Positions 26,295-35,064 of a stretch of 64,000 bases of DNA are shown piece after piece (positions within the stretch are counted from its first letter, which is position 1; every line of letters starts with the position of its first letter). The notes beneath the pieces are model-generated. The model was not told the origin of the DNA and ran no database searches. It saw only the letters and a list, made by a program, of their open reading frames with translations. The translations under genes were made by a program, and so were the position numbers. The DNA is from JBDHXE01 sp035445085 (GTDB lineage: Bacteria > Bacteroidota > Ignavibacteria > Kapaibacteriales > UBA2268): NCBI GenBank assembly GCA_035445085.1, contig DAOMQA010000009.1:36429-100428 (forward strand), written 5' to 3'.

Positions 26295-28676
26295 TTATAT
26301 ACCAAGCTCAATTCCAAAATAGAAATTTCGCTCTGCTGCTGGGAAAAACTCCTTACCTATTGCATAACTTGCGTATATTTCATTAGTTAAATTGTTTATG
26401 TGCAGATGCAATCTTAGACTTTGAAAAGATAATACATTATATAAATTATAGGATAAGTTAGCATTTAATGTAGTATAACTATCCAAGATATTTATTAAAT
26501 AATATTCTCCGCCCAAATCTTCTTTGATTCTTGCATCATTTCTTATCATATCACCAAAGTTGTCAGTTTGCATTTCGCCAATATGGTTTAATCTTAAATT
26601 GAAATTTAAATCTTTAATTGAATATGACAACATCAAATTAGCCATTAAATCTGGGAAGCCATTTACTTTGTTACCTGCTAACGATATGGCTTCACCTTTT
26701 TCGGTCATATAGTTCCATTCGACAATCTTGTTAGAACTTGCTGTCAGGTTTGCTCCTATATTTAATTTACCATACTTGTTGCTAAAAATATTAGCATTTG
26801 CTGATAGCTCTACTCCGTAATGCGATGTACGAGGTGCATTCCCATCGATAGGCATTCCAAATAAATCTAACTGCCCACTTTTTACTAACTCGTCAAAATA
26901 TTCCATTGCATATAAATTAATATTGGCAACAACATCTTCGCTTGTAAATTCCCAACCTAATTCAATATCTAACATCTTTTCGGGCTTAACTAATGGTTTG
27001 CTAAAGTTTAATAAAGTATCATTTCCAGAAATTACTGTTTCAAATTGTGGTAAAGCACCAGTCCAAGAATCAGAAGCAGAATATAAATTCTTCATTCGCG
27101 GTTCACGCGAAGTAAAGGCAGATGAAAAATATAACTTATTTGTATTGTCAAGTTGGTAAGAAGCGCTTAATCGTGGGTTAAAAAATACATAATTAACACT
27201 AAATAAGTCGTCTCCGTTGCCTATCGTGCCATCAGTTGATTTGTAACTTGTAAAGTGCCTACCAAGCTTCTCATTATTAATGGTATAATTATGATATACT
27301 ATTTGCAAGTCGGCTCCTAATTTAAATTTATCACTTATATCAAACTTTTGAGAAGCAAATAATGAGATAATTTTGCGTCCTCCATCATAAGAGTAAAATT
27401 GATAGTCTGGGTCATAGTTTAACGGTAAATCTTCTGCGTATTCAATTTTTCCCCAATGTATTGAATTATGAAATCTAAATTCAGCTCCAATTAATAAATT
27501 ACCCAATGAATTGGCTATTTCTAATTTTGGTATCCAGCCATAAGTCTTATTTCCAACATAACTACGAATTATTGGATTCTGTGGGTCTTTTGCATCAATA
27601 AAACCATTTTCGGGAGTTAATTGAAAGGAATTCTTATCTGTCCAGCCCGTTCCATCAAAATCAAAGTATCCTTCGCCAACTTTAAAGAATATTGAAGATT
27701 TAAGTCGAACTTTGTCGCTTATTTGCCAATCATTTAATAGCTCTATAATTGGTTGGGAAAATTTCTCTACCTCTTGGTTCCTTCTTTTAGTGAAATATGA
27801 TACGCTAGTGCCATCGTTGTCGTAAGAAAAATAGCCATAATTTTTAAGTCTCAAGTCTTTGTCTTTGATATATTGTTGTGGTAATCCATTATATGCTAAG
27901 GCGTCGTCTTGCATGCCGCCATACACATTAATTTGAGTGATAAAATTATCGTCTACTCTGGCAGCAGATACAAAGTAGCTTGTAAGGTATGCCCACGAGT
28001 TATCGCGATAGCCAAATGAATTAATACGGCTAATTTTTGAATAAAAGGCATATTTATCTACTAATCCAGAGCTGAATTCTAACCCAAATCTACTTGATAC
28101 TTGCTCCGTTCCTCTTGAGCCAAATTCCTGGTAGCCTATGCCAGTAGAAAAATTAATCCCTTTATGGTTAAAATAATTTAAAGTAGATAGATTGACGCTA
28201 CCAGCAATTGCCGCAGGTCCGTACATGGACATACCTGCACCGCGCTGAACTTCTATATTTTCTAACGATGAGGCTAAATCGGATAGGTTAATCCAATAAA
28301 AATTATGATCTTCTGGATCATTTTGCGGAACGCCATTTATCATTACTGCGATTCGCCTTTGGTCAAAGCCCCTTATTGATAAATTAGAATAACCTATACC
28401 GCCACCATTTTCAGAATATGCAATTACACTCGGCATCTTACTAAGGATAAGGGGCAAGTCTTGATTATAATATGATTGAATAATTTCGGAATGTGATATT
28501 TCCGGGTAGCTAATCATTTGGTTTGGGTTGCCTTGTTTGCCAGAGCTTACTGTAATGCTTGGTGTCGTGTACACTTTTAACGAATCTTTCGTTATATTCT
28601 CTATATGATCAGTTTGAGAAAATAAACTCAAATTTGCAGTAAAGCAAATTGCAATTAATAAATGAAAATACTTCAT
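26295..28676 (-). CDS. TonB-dependent outer-membrane receptor under TPP riboswitch control (thiamin uptake)
   Basis: 793-residue TonB-dependent receptor: signal peptide about 1-20, plug domain about 50-160 (MPSVIAYSENGGGIGYSNLS, MINGVPQNDPEDHNFYW, IEVQRGAGMSMYGPAAIAG) and a 22-strand barrel ending in ERNFYFGIELGI with the usual terminal aromatic. The upstream THI-box at 28761-28838 predicts repression by thiamin pyrophosphate, so the likely cargo is thiamin, its phosphate or a pyrimidine precursor. This corresponds to the thiamin-regulated receptor described by comparative genomics in Bacteroidota. No inner-membrane partner such as PnuT lies beside it. GAGG about 12 bases upstream may serve as ribosome site. 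Confidence 0.9.
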   Translation of the reverse strand: MKYFHLLIAICFTANLSLFSQTDHIENITKDSLKVYTTPSITVSSGKQGNPNQMISYPEISHSEIIQSYYNQDLPLILSKMPSVIAYSENGGGIGYSNLSIRGFDQRRIAVMINGVPQNDPEDHNFYWINLSDLASSLENIEVQRGAGMSMYGPAAIAGSVNLSTLNYFNHKGINFSTGIGYQEFGSRGTEQVSSRFGLEFSSGLVDKYAFYSKISRINSFGYRDNSWAYLTSYFVSAARVDDNFITQINVYGGMQDDALAYNGLPQQYIKDKDLRLKNYGYFSYDNDGTSVSYFTKRRNQEVEKFSQPIIELLNDWQISDKVRLKSSIFFKVGEGYFDFDGTGWTDKNSFQLTPENGFIDAKDPQNPIIRSYVGNKTYGWIPKLEIANSLGNLLIGAEFRFHNSIHWGKIEYAEDLPLNYDPDYQFYSYDGGRKIISLFASQKFDISDKFKLGADLQIVYHNYTINNEKLGRHFTSYKSTDGTIGNGDDLFSVNYVFFNPRLSASYQLDNTNKLYFSSAFTSREPRMKNLYSASDSWTGALPQFETVISGNDTLLNFSKPLVKPEKMLDIELGWEFTSEDVVANINLYAMEYFDELVKSGQLDLFGMPIDGNAPRTSHYGVELSANANIFSNKYGKLNIGANLTASSNKIVEWNYMTEKGEAISLAGNKVNGFPDLMANLMLSYSIKDLNFNLRLNHIGEMQTDNFGDMIRNDARIKEDLGGEYYLINILDSYTTLNANLSYNLYNVLSFQSLRLHLHINNLTNEIYASYAIGKEFFPAAERNFYFGIELGI

Positions 28677-28760
28677 CGAAAAACCTCAAATAATAAATAA
28701 AATTTAAGATTTGCGTGGTAATAAAGGAGAGTATAGTGAAGAATTAATTCACTTTTCCAT

Positions 28761-28838
28761 TTTCCTACGCTGGCATTATCCAGATCAGGTTCGGGGAGAC
28801 TCTCTCAGCCAACTTATTGTTAGCACCTCCAACGGAAA
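28761..28838 (-). promoter_or_regulatory. TPP (THI-box) riboswitch
   Basis: On the - strand the aptamer runs TTTCC, GGAGGTGCTAAC, GGCTGAGAGAG, CCCCGAACCTGATCTGGAT and AATGCCAGCGTAGGAAA. The core elements CTGAGA, ACCTGATCTGG and GCCAGCGTAGG match the TPP consensus and TTTCC/GGAAA close stem P1. It lies 85 bases upstream of the receptor start. A possible expression hairpin (AGTGAA/TTCACT, 28736-28754) and a CTCCTTT tract (28725-28731) that could pair with the GAGG ribosome site lie between. Confidence 0.93.
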
Positions 28839-28949
28839 TCTGAGCGTATATACGAACTTATTAAAAATTTAATGTTTTATATTTAATGGTAAAAGTATTA
28901 TCAATGATTTTGATTTTGCCAATCTTATTAATTAAGTTATTTTTGTTGG

Positions 28950-29558
28950 ATGAATGTAAAAGAACTCATTAAATTAGATATACCTGTTATTTTAGCTTCT
29001 GCTTCGGCACGTAGAAGACAATTGTTATCTTTTTTGAATATTGACTTTAAGGTGGAAATTGCTGATATTGATGAAAATATAAGTTTAGATTTACCTCCTG
29101 AAGAATATTGTAAGCAATTGGCTTTTAGTAAGGCAAAAATAGTAGCGTTACACCATACTGAAGCAACTCTGATAATAGGAGCCGATACAATTGTATATTT
29201 GAATGGCGAAATAATAAATAAGCCATCAGATAGGGAAGAGGCCTATAGTATTCTATCACAGCTATCAGGCAATACCCATAAAGTATATACAGGGCTTGCT
29301 TTAATTAACTCCGTAACAATGGATAGTATTGTTGATTATCAAGTAAGCGACGTAACTTTTAGAAAACTAAGTGATAAAGAAATTTGGGCATATATAGATT
29401 CTGGGAGTCCAATGGATAAAGCAGGTGCTTATGGAATACAAGATGATTTTGGTGCTGTTTTTGTGCAAGATATAAGAGGATGTTATTATAATATTGTAGG
29501 CTTACCCCTTCAATTGCTCTATTCAAACCTTGTAACGTTTATTGAAAAATATCTATGA
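28950..29558 (+). CDS. maf: Maf-type nucleoside triphosphate pyrophosphatase
   Basis: House-cleaning pyrophosphatase that hydrolyses dTTP/UTP or modified nucleotides. ILASASARRRQLLSF is the signature loop; IGADTIVYLNGEIINKPSD carries the catalytic Asp; SGNTHKVYTGLALI and GAYGIQDDFGAVFV complete the YhdE/Maf pattern. 202 residues is usual. The last 4 bases overlap the next gene (ATGA), giving translational coupling to the ABC permease. Confidence 0.93.
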   Translation: MNVKELIKLDIPVILASASARRRQLLSFLNIDFKVEIADIDENISLDLPPEEYCKQLAFSKAKIVALHHTEATLIIGADTIVYLNGEIINKPSDREEAYSILSQLSGNTHKVYTGLALINSVTMDSIVDYQVSDVTFRKLSDKEIWAYIDSGSPMDKAGAYGIQDDFGAVFVQDIRGCYYNIVGLPLQLLYSNLVTFIEKYL

Positions 29559-30433
29559 AAAAGAGTATAAGTTCAAGAATAAATACATTGATTTTTCTTT
29601 TACCGTGGATACTGGTACTGCTAATATTTTGGATGTATCCGCTTATTTCCGCTGCTTACCTTAGTTTAACTAAATATCATACCCTGACCGATAGTAGTGT
29701 ATTTATTGGCTTTAAAAATTATTCGAATATACTGAACGACAAAGTCTTTTGGTTGTCTCTAAAAAATACGTTTATTTTCACAATTGGTACTGTACCTATT
29801 ACGACATTTTTTGCCGTGCTTTTGGCTGTGATTCTAAATCAAAAGTCTGTTAAATTTAGGAGTTTGTTCAGAGCAAGTTATTTTATGCCTACAATTACCT
29901 CCTTAGTAGTGATTTCATTGATATTTACTAATCTATACTCGAAAGATGGTTATATAAATTTTCTTTTGAAATTAGTGGGGATTGCTTTCCCAACAAAGGG
30001 TTGGTTATTAGATACTTCTACGTCCCTAATTTCTATCATGATGATGGATATATGGATTTCGATAGGTTATTATATGGTATTGGTATTAGCGGGTTTGCAA
30101 TCAATTTCTGATGACTTGTATGATTCTGCTAAATTGATGGGAGCGAATAGCTTTACTCAATTTTATCGTATTACTTTGCCTTTACTTAAGCCTACCTTGC
30201 TATTTATTTTTGTTATTAATACTATCAAATCCTTTCAAGTGTTTATTGAAATATTTGTAATGACAAAGGGTGGACCGCTTAATTCAACGATGACATTTGT
30301 CTATTATATTTTTGTTAATGCGTTTGAAAAATCAGACAGTTTAGGCTATGGCTCTGCCTTAGCTTTTATTTTATTCTTCATTCTAATAATCCTTTCATAT
30401 TTCCAAATGAAGGTATTAAAATCTCAAAATTAA
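29555..30433 (+). CDS. orphan sugar-type ABC transporter permease (MalF/UgpA family)
   Basis: 292-residue inner-membrane permease with six hydrophobic segments: INTLIFLLPWILVLLIFW near the N-terminus and FILFFILIILSYF at the end. The EAA loop that contacts the ATPase is DSAKLMGANSFTQFYRITLP at about 192-211. MalF-type permeases work with a MalG-type permease, a binding protein and an ATPase; none is encoded nearby, the next gene being on the opposite strand. The partners must be elsewhere or the gene is a relic; its frame is intact. It overlaps maf by 4 bases. Confidence 0.88.
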   Translation: MKKSISSRINTLIFLLPWILVLLIFWMYPLISAAYLSLTKYHTLTDSSVFIGFKNYSNILNDKVFWLSLKNTFIFTIGTVPITTFFAVLLAVILNQKSVKFRSLFRASYFMPTITSLVVISLIFTNLYSKDGYINFLLKLVGIAFPTKGWLLDTSTSLISIMMMDIWISIGYYMVLVLAGLQSISDDLYDSAKLMGANSFTQFYRITLPLLKPTLLFIFVINTIKSFQVFIEIFVMTKGGPLNSTMTFVYYIFVNAFEKSDSLGYGSALAFILFFILIILSYFQMKVLKSQN

Positions 30434-30540
30434 GCAGAATACCGTGAAGCATTTTTTTATTTAAACAGGTACTCTGTAAGCATAACTATCTTGTTATAAG
30501 TATCACGTATACCTATTGCTAGTATCGTTCTAATAGATAA

Positions 30541-31320
30541 TTATTTCCATATAATGCTACCCAGTCTTAAGAATTGTAATATTTTATTTACTGGTTTTAA
30601 GAAGAGAGTAACGCTTACCATATTTAAAATACCCTTAAATAAACTGTTACCTTGAGGTAGGCTGCGGAAAGATTCGTTTCCAGTCTTTTCATGGTAGGGT
30701 TTCTCTACTTTTCTTTTTTCGATTACTAATATACTGTCATAGTAATGAAGAGAACTAACTGAATTTGTAAACTCATTAACTTTTAAGCTTCGCTGCTCCG
30801 AATGATGGGCATTAAGATAGTCAATGAAGCTCTTGCTATATTCAATAAAAGTACCTTTTCTTTTATATCCACCGCCAAACCGTAGCCAGTAGGAGGTATG
30901 CAAGTCTTCGCATAGATACACGCCATTTTCGCTTACATGGCTAAATAATTCTTCATAAGTGATAATTTGTTGTCTCATAGTATGTCCACCGTCGTCAATC
31001 AGAATATCGATGGTTGGGATTTTCTTTTTAATATCTCTCAAGAAACTTCTATCCGACTGGGAACCTATAAATATTTTAATATTTTCTTCTTCAAGTTGTT
31101 TACATTGTGGATCAATATCAATACCAAATATTTTAGCTTTATCTCCGAAGTAATGTTTCCACATTTGAAGGCTGCCTCCTTGCGATACACCTATCTCTAA
31201 AATTGTAAGCTCTTTTCCTATATACTTGCTAAAATGTCTGTCATATATTTCAAAATAATGAGCCCATTTGTGGATTAATCTTTTTGTATTTGACCTAAAA
31301 TATTTCTCTAAATCATTCAT
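30541..31320 (-). CDS. class I SAM-dependent methyltransferase
   Basis: 259-residue Rossmann methyltransferase. Motif I ILEIGVSQGGSLQMWKHYFG, acidic residue binding the ribose in IFGIDIDP, IDILIDDGGHTMRQQ and VYLCEDLHTSYW resemble MycE/rhamnosyl or cephalosporin-hydroxylase-type methyltransferases acting on sugars or small molecules. The C-terminus has a hydrophobic helix (FKGILNMVSVTLFL) that may associate with membrane. Substrate is unknown. It lies 25 bases downstream of the GNAT gene and may be co-transcribed with it. Confidence 0.72.
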   Translation of the reverse strand: MNDLEKYFRSNTKRLIHKWAHYFEIYDRHFSKYIGKELTILEIGVSQGGSLQMWKHYFGDKAKIFGIDIDPQCKQLEEENIKIFIGSQSDRSFLRDIKKKIPTIDILIDDGGHTMRQQIITYEELFSHVSENGVYLCEDLHTSYWLRFGGGYKRKGTFIEYSKSFIDYLNAHHSEQRSLKVNEFTNSVSSLHYYDSILVIEKRKVEKPYHEKTGNESFRSLPQGNSLFKGILNMVSVTLFLKPVNKILQFLRLGSIIWK

Positions 31321-31345
31321 TGTGTTTTTCCCTTAGAATAGTTGC

Positions 31346-31882
31346 CTATGGCTTTGTTAACGCATAGATATCTAAGCTAATAAATTTCCCGTTTTTGATT
31401 TCACAATCTTTCATTGTTCCTTCGTAGCTGAAATTAAGCTTTTTCATTGCATTTTTACAATTTAAGTTGTCCGTTTCAACAAATCCTTCAATTCTGTGAA
31501 GCCCAAGTTTGTTGAAGCCGAAATCACATATTAAAGGCATCGCTTCAGTCATAATTCCTTGCCCCCAGAAGTCGGTCAGTAGCCAAAAACCTATTTCAGC
31601 TTTTAGATGTTTTTTACTAAGGCTATTGAGCCCACCTGCGCCGTAAAAAAATGTGTTATCTGACGAACAAATAGCAAACCACATGCCCGTTTCGTTTTTC
31701 TCTAAGTTTGCATAAAAATGCATCTGCTCTTTAGTTGCTTCTAAAGTATCAAAACTTACCCCATAATACCGAATGATATCTGGATGTGAAAGCCCCTTGA
31801 AAATGTTTGTTATATCATCTTCAACAATTGGTCTAATTAAGAGCCTTTCGGTTTTTATTATAAAAGTATCATTTGTTGCCAT
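31346..31882 (-). CDS. GNAT N-acetyltransferase, RimJ/RimL-like
   Basis: Acetyl-CoA-dependent acetyltransferase of about 178 residues. FIIKTERLLIRPIVEDDITN at the start, AEIGFWLLTDFWGQGIMTEA and LGLHRIEGFVETDNLNCKNA are the RimJ/RimL pattern; WGQGIMTEA is the acetyl-CoA loop. Target could be a ribosomal protein N-terminus or a small amine. ATG 31882 is chosen because the RimJ fold starts just after it; a TTG at 31936, directly after the upstream stop, would add 18 residues. Confidence 0.85.
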   Translation of the reverse strand: MATNDTFIIKTERLLIRPIVEDDITNIFKGLSHPDIIRYYGVSFDTLEATKEQMHFYANLEKNETGMWFAICSSDNTFFYGAGGLNSLSKKHLKAEIGFWLLTDFWGQGIMTEAMPLICDFGFNKLGLHRIEGFVETDNLNCKNAMKKLNFSYEGTMKDCEIKNGKFISLDIYALTKP

Positions 31883-31936
31883 AATGCTTCTAAAATCTTT
31901 AAGTTTTATTTTGTGATTCTCATCATACACACCCAA

Positions 31937-32638
31937 TTATATAGCTATTTCTGCTTGCCAATACTCATAACTTTTGCTTTCTCCTGTATCCATCTTAAAG
32001 CTGTAAGATACTTTATTTATGGAAGAAATTTCAAAGTCAATTTTAGTTTTAAATAAGTTCCCGTTGTAAGATAGTGTATGATATTCTCCATTTTCTCCGC
32101 ATAAGTCTACTCCTTCAGGCAAGGATGTGATAAAGTCGTGATTTATTTCTCTACCAATAAAAGTCTGGTCTAATTTATCTGCTTGGGTTACAATTATTCT
32201 TGTCTTAATGCCAGATTTTAAAAAGTCATTCATGATTTCGGCTGAAGTCTTGCCCCATAGTGGTTCAATTACCTCAATTCCTAATGGATTGAGAAGGCTT
32301 TCCCTATATGTTTTTACGTCTGCCAAAAAGATATCCCCGAAAATAAAATGGCTTACTTCTTGATTTTTAAAATGTGTAATAGCATCGTTCATGCCCTCTT
32401 CGTATGTTTTCTTATCCTTTGAGAGTAAGACTGGGTAAAGTGGTATACCTATACTATCGGCTTGTTTTAAAAGTATTTTTAAAGGGATTGAATGAATTGA
32501 AGATGTTAGCGATTCTTCGTTTATTGTTGTCAATAACGAAATGACTTCAAATTTATCGTCTTGAAGTACTTTCTGAAGAGCTAAGGCAGAGTCTTTGCCA
32601 CCGCTCCAATTAAAAACTGCTTTTTTTCTACCTGTCAT
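31937..32638 (-). CDS. diphthine-ammonia-ligase-like (Dph6 family) adenine nucleotide alpha hydrolase
   Basis: 233-residue N-type ATP pyrophosphatase. PP-loop FNWSGGKDSALALQKVL at 9-25; the family element FGDIFLADVKTYRE and the late GENGEYHTLSYNG are characteristic of the MJ0570/Dph6 group. The eukaryotic enzyme amidates diphthine on EF-2; bacteria lack diphthamide, so the bacterial substrate is unknown. It precedes the GNAT gene on the same strand with nearly no gap. Confidence 0.82.
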   Translation of the reverse strand: MTGRKKAVFNWSGGKDSALALQKVLQDDKFEVISLLTTINEESLTSSIHSIPLKILLKQADSIGIPLYPVLLSKDKKTYEEGMNDAITHFKNQEVSHFIFGDIFLADVKTYRESLLNPLGIEVIEPLWGKTSAEIMNDFLKSGIKTRIIVTQADKLDQTFIGREINHDFITSLPEGVDLCGENGEYHTLSYNGNLFKTKIDFEISSINKVSYSFKMDTGESKSYEYWQAEIAI

Positions 32639-32779
32639 ATTCGTTGTTAATTAGACAACATAAAATGATAATAACTACCAAACCTAACAAATATAATGAA
32701 ATAGACCAATTCTTACAAATAAATTATAGTAATTTACTGATACTAAATATTACCTTATCTTTCCTATCAATAACAAAGA

Positions 32780-32800
32780 GGCAGTCTTTTTGAGACCGCC
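32780..32800 (-). terminator. intrinsic terminator after rny
   Basis: GGCAGTCT/AGACCGCC hairpin (GGC and GTCT pair with GCC and AGAC around one mismatch) 34 bases beyond the rny stop; on the - strand it is followed by TCTTTGTTATT. Confidence 0.5.
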
Positions 32801-32833
32801 CCGCTGATATATAATTTAACTATATATATATTG

Positions 32834-34393
32834 TTACTTTGCTATCGCTACACTACGTCTTTCTCTAACAACCGTAACTTTTATTTGTCCAGGATATTCC
32901 ATTTCTCCTTCTATCTTTTGAGCAATCTCAAAAGCTGTTTGGTCAGCAAGAATATCGTCTACTCTTTCGGGCTCTACAATTACGCGAATTTCTCTACCGG
33001 CTTGAATTGCAAAAGTCTTAGAAACGCCTTCAAAGCTCATAGCAATTTCTTCTAATTTTTGTAATCTCTTTACATAGTTTTCAAGTGATTCACGGCGTGC
33101 GCCTGGGCGTGCCCCGCTAATACTGTCGGCTGCTTGAACTAACACGGCTATTGGGGATTCCATTTCAATGTCTTCGTGGTGAGCTCCAATTGCGTTGCAT
33201 ACAACATGCTTTTCTTTATATTTTTTAGCTAATTCGTAACCTATCAGAGCGTGAGGGCTTGGGTCTTGTTCTACGCACTTTCCGATATCATGCAATAAGC
33301 CAGCTCGTTTAGCTAAATTAACATCTAGCCCTAATTCCGCCGCCATAATACTACATAGATGCGCTACTTCTATTGAGTGATTTAATAAGTTTTGTCCGTA
33401 GCTTGTTCTATACTTCATTTTACCTATAATTTTTAATAGATCAGGATGCATAGATTGAATACCTAAGTCCAAAATAGCCTGCTCGCCAATATTTACTAAT
33501 TCACCTTCTAATTCTTTTTGAGTTTTTTCTACAACTTCTTCAATGCGGGTAGGGTGTATCCTACCATCTAACATTAGTTTCTCAAGAGCAACCTTAGCAA
33601 CTTGTCTTCTAAATGGGTCGAAACCTGAGATAACAACTGCTTCTGGTGTATCGTCAATAATTAAGTCTATACCAGTTGCTGCCTCAAAAGAACGAATATT
33701 GCGTCCTTCACGCCCAATTATACGCCCTTTCATCTCATCACTTTCTAAGTTTACAACCGACACCGTACTTTCGGCGCTATGGTCTGAAGCAGTCCTCTGA
33801 ATTGATTGCACAATGATATTTTGTGCTTCTCGATTTGCCATTAGCTTTGCTTCATCTCTTATTTGTCTAATCTGATGTGCTGCATGTTGCTTTGCATCAT
33901 TTGTATATTTTTCGACAAGCATTTTTTTTGCATCTTCTTTAGAGATACCAGCGATTTGTTCTAATTTTTTCTCCTGCTCTTCTACTAACTTGTCTATTCC
34001 TTTTGTCTTTTCGTTAAGGATTTTCTCCCTTTTTGCTACATCTGCTTCTAAATCAGTTAAAGATTTTTCCTTTTTATTTACTTGTTCGCTCTTGTGTTCT
34101 AACGTATCTTCTTTTCTTTTTAAGAGCTTTTCAGCTTCGTTCATTTTATTTTTGCGTTGCTGTGCTTCGTTTTCAAACTCTTGCTTTCTGCGGTGCCATT
34201 CTTCTTTAGCCTCTAATACTTTTTCTTTTTTGATGTTCTTAGCTTCATTCTCAGCATCTTTTAATAAGTTTTTTGCTGTTTGTTCGGCTTCGCCTACCTT
34301 TAATTTTACTAAATTCCTTGTTGAAAAATGCCCGATAACAAGAGCAAGAAAAAAGCCTGCTACCGAACTTATTATTATAATGGTTATGCCCAT
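32834..34393 (-). CDS. rny: ribonuclease Y
   Basis: Membrane-anchored endoribonuclease that starts mRNA decay. Single N-terminal transmembrane helix (GITIIIISSVAGFFLALVIG), a long charged coiled coil (about 30-205), KH domain (about 210-275, IIGREGRNIRSFEAATGID) and HD domain (about 330-425) with H and D in LLHDIGK and IGAHHEDIEMESP. 519 residues is the family size. ATG 34393 is chosen: it gives the classical N-terminus and has AAGGGGA upstream. A longer frame starting at 34516 would run through the 6S-like RNA and is not credible. Confidence 0.95.
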   Translation of the reverse strand: MGITIIIISSVAGFFLALVIGHFSTRNLVKLKVGEAEQTAKNLLKDAENEAKNIKKEKVLEAKEEWHRRKQEFENEAQQRKNKMNEAEKLLKRKEDTLEHKSEQVNKKEKSLTDLEADVAKREKILNEKTKGIDKLVEEQEKKLEQIAGISKEDAKKMLVEKYTNDAKQHAAHQIRQIRDEAKLMANREAQNIIVQSIQRTASDHSAESTVSVVNLESDEMKGRIIGREGRNIRSFEAATGIDLIIDDTPEAVVISGFDPFRRQVAKVALEKLMLDGRIHPTRIEEVVEKTQKELEGELVNIGEQAILDLGIQSMHPDLLKIIGKMKYRTSYGQNLLNHSIEVAHLCSIMAAELGLDVNLAKRAGLLHDIGKCVEQDPSPHALIGYELAKKYKEKHVVCNAIGAHHEDIEMESPIAVLVQAADSISGARPGARRESLENYVKRLQKLEEIAMSFEGVSKTFAIQAGREIRVIVEPERVDDILADQTAFEIAQKIEGEMEYPGQIKVTVVRERRSVAIAK

Positions 34394-34445
34394 CCTTATC
34401 GTATCCCCTTTCGTAATTGTTTGTATATAAACCCTAAAATAAACT

Positions 34446-34675
34446 AAAAAACTGCAAGATACTATCTTATGGTGAACCATAATTATCGCTAAGGTATATA
34501 AGAACCAGACTGACACGTTTAGGCAGCCCGACTAACTTTGACTTCCACTGTATCCACTCGGGATTCCTGCTCTTAGCAGGTGAGGCCTGTCATTATTAAC
34601 CTAAAACTTACCTGATATTATATTGTTATAGTTCTTAAACAATCGTCAGGCGATTGATAGTATGTTGCAGCAGTA
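34446..34675 (-). ncRNA. ssrS: probable 6S RNA (ssrS-like) between zapA and rny
   Basis: The zapA-rny gap is 330 bases, too long for simple spacing, and is structured. A 15-base terminal stem with one mismatch joins 34656-34670 (CTGCAACATACTATC on the - strand) to 34452-34466 (GATAGTATCTTGCAG). It is followed by TTTTTT (34446-34451), a terminator-like end. Inside are the hairpins AATCG/CGATT, CCTGC/GCAGG and TATGGT/ACCATA and a possible TTTAGG/CCTAAA pairing. A long interrupted rod next to zapA is the usual setting for 6S RNA, which binds RNA polymerase in stationary phase. End positions are estimated; primary-sequence homology was not tested. Confidence 0.62.
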
Positions 34676-34723
34676 TTTGATATTTATTTCAAAGAACAAT
34701 TTTATGTATATTACTGTATAAAT

Positions 34724-35002
34724 TTAATTTAATTTTTTTTCTAATTGCTGCATTAATTCATTAATTCTAAGATTTATTGCTTGCTCTGTTTTAGTATATT
34801 CTATTTCCTTTTGTATCATATTCTCTACTAAATTGAGCGATGTCAAAATTGTCATAGCTTCTTTATTTAACTTGTGTTTATACTTGTTTTTAATCCCTTG
34901 TAATTCTTTGTCTACAATAACAACGGCTTGGTTTAAAAGCTCGTGATTTTCACTTGTTAGTGTATATTCTGTGCCGTCTATTGTTACTTTTAAATGTCCC
35001 AT
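34724..35002 (-). CDS. zapA: cell division protein ZapA
   Basis: 92-residue FtsZ-ring associated protein. N-terminal strand motif KVTIDGTEYTLTSENHELLN followed by the long helix AVVIVDKELQGIKNKYKH and the C-terminal coiled coil IEYTKTEQAINLRINELM match short ZapA proteins. It lies between a coiled-coil gene and the 6S-like RNA, the order usual in Bacteroidota. Confidence 0.88.
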   Translation of the reverse strand: MGHLKVTIDGTEYTLTSENHELLNQAVVIVDKELQGIKNKYKHKLNKEAMTILTSLNLVENMIQKEIEYTKTEQAINLRINELMQQLEKKLN

Positions 35003-35064
35003 GTTTTTTAAATTTTCCCTTTTACTACACTTTAAAATAATTATATTTTCGTATTAAATAAAAT

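Noticed and set aside
33990..34430. 146-codon open frame opposite rny
   Set aside because: It is antisense to the coiled-coil region of rny; low-complexity Ser/Phe/Leu composition is the expected mirror of Lys/Glu codons.
34394..34516. N-terminal extension of rny by 41 codons
   Set aside because: It would run through the structured 6S-like RNA and add a non-family N-terminus before the standard transmembrane helix at ATG 34393.
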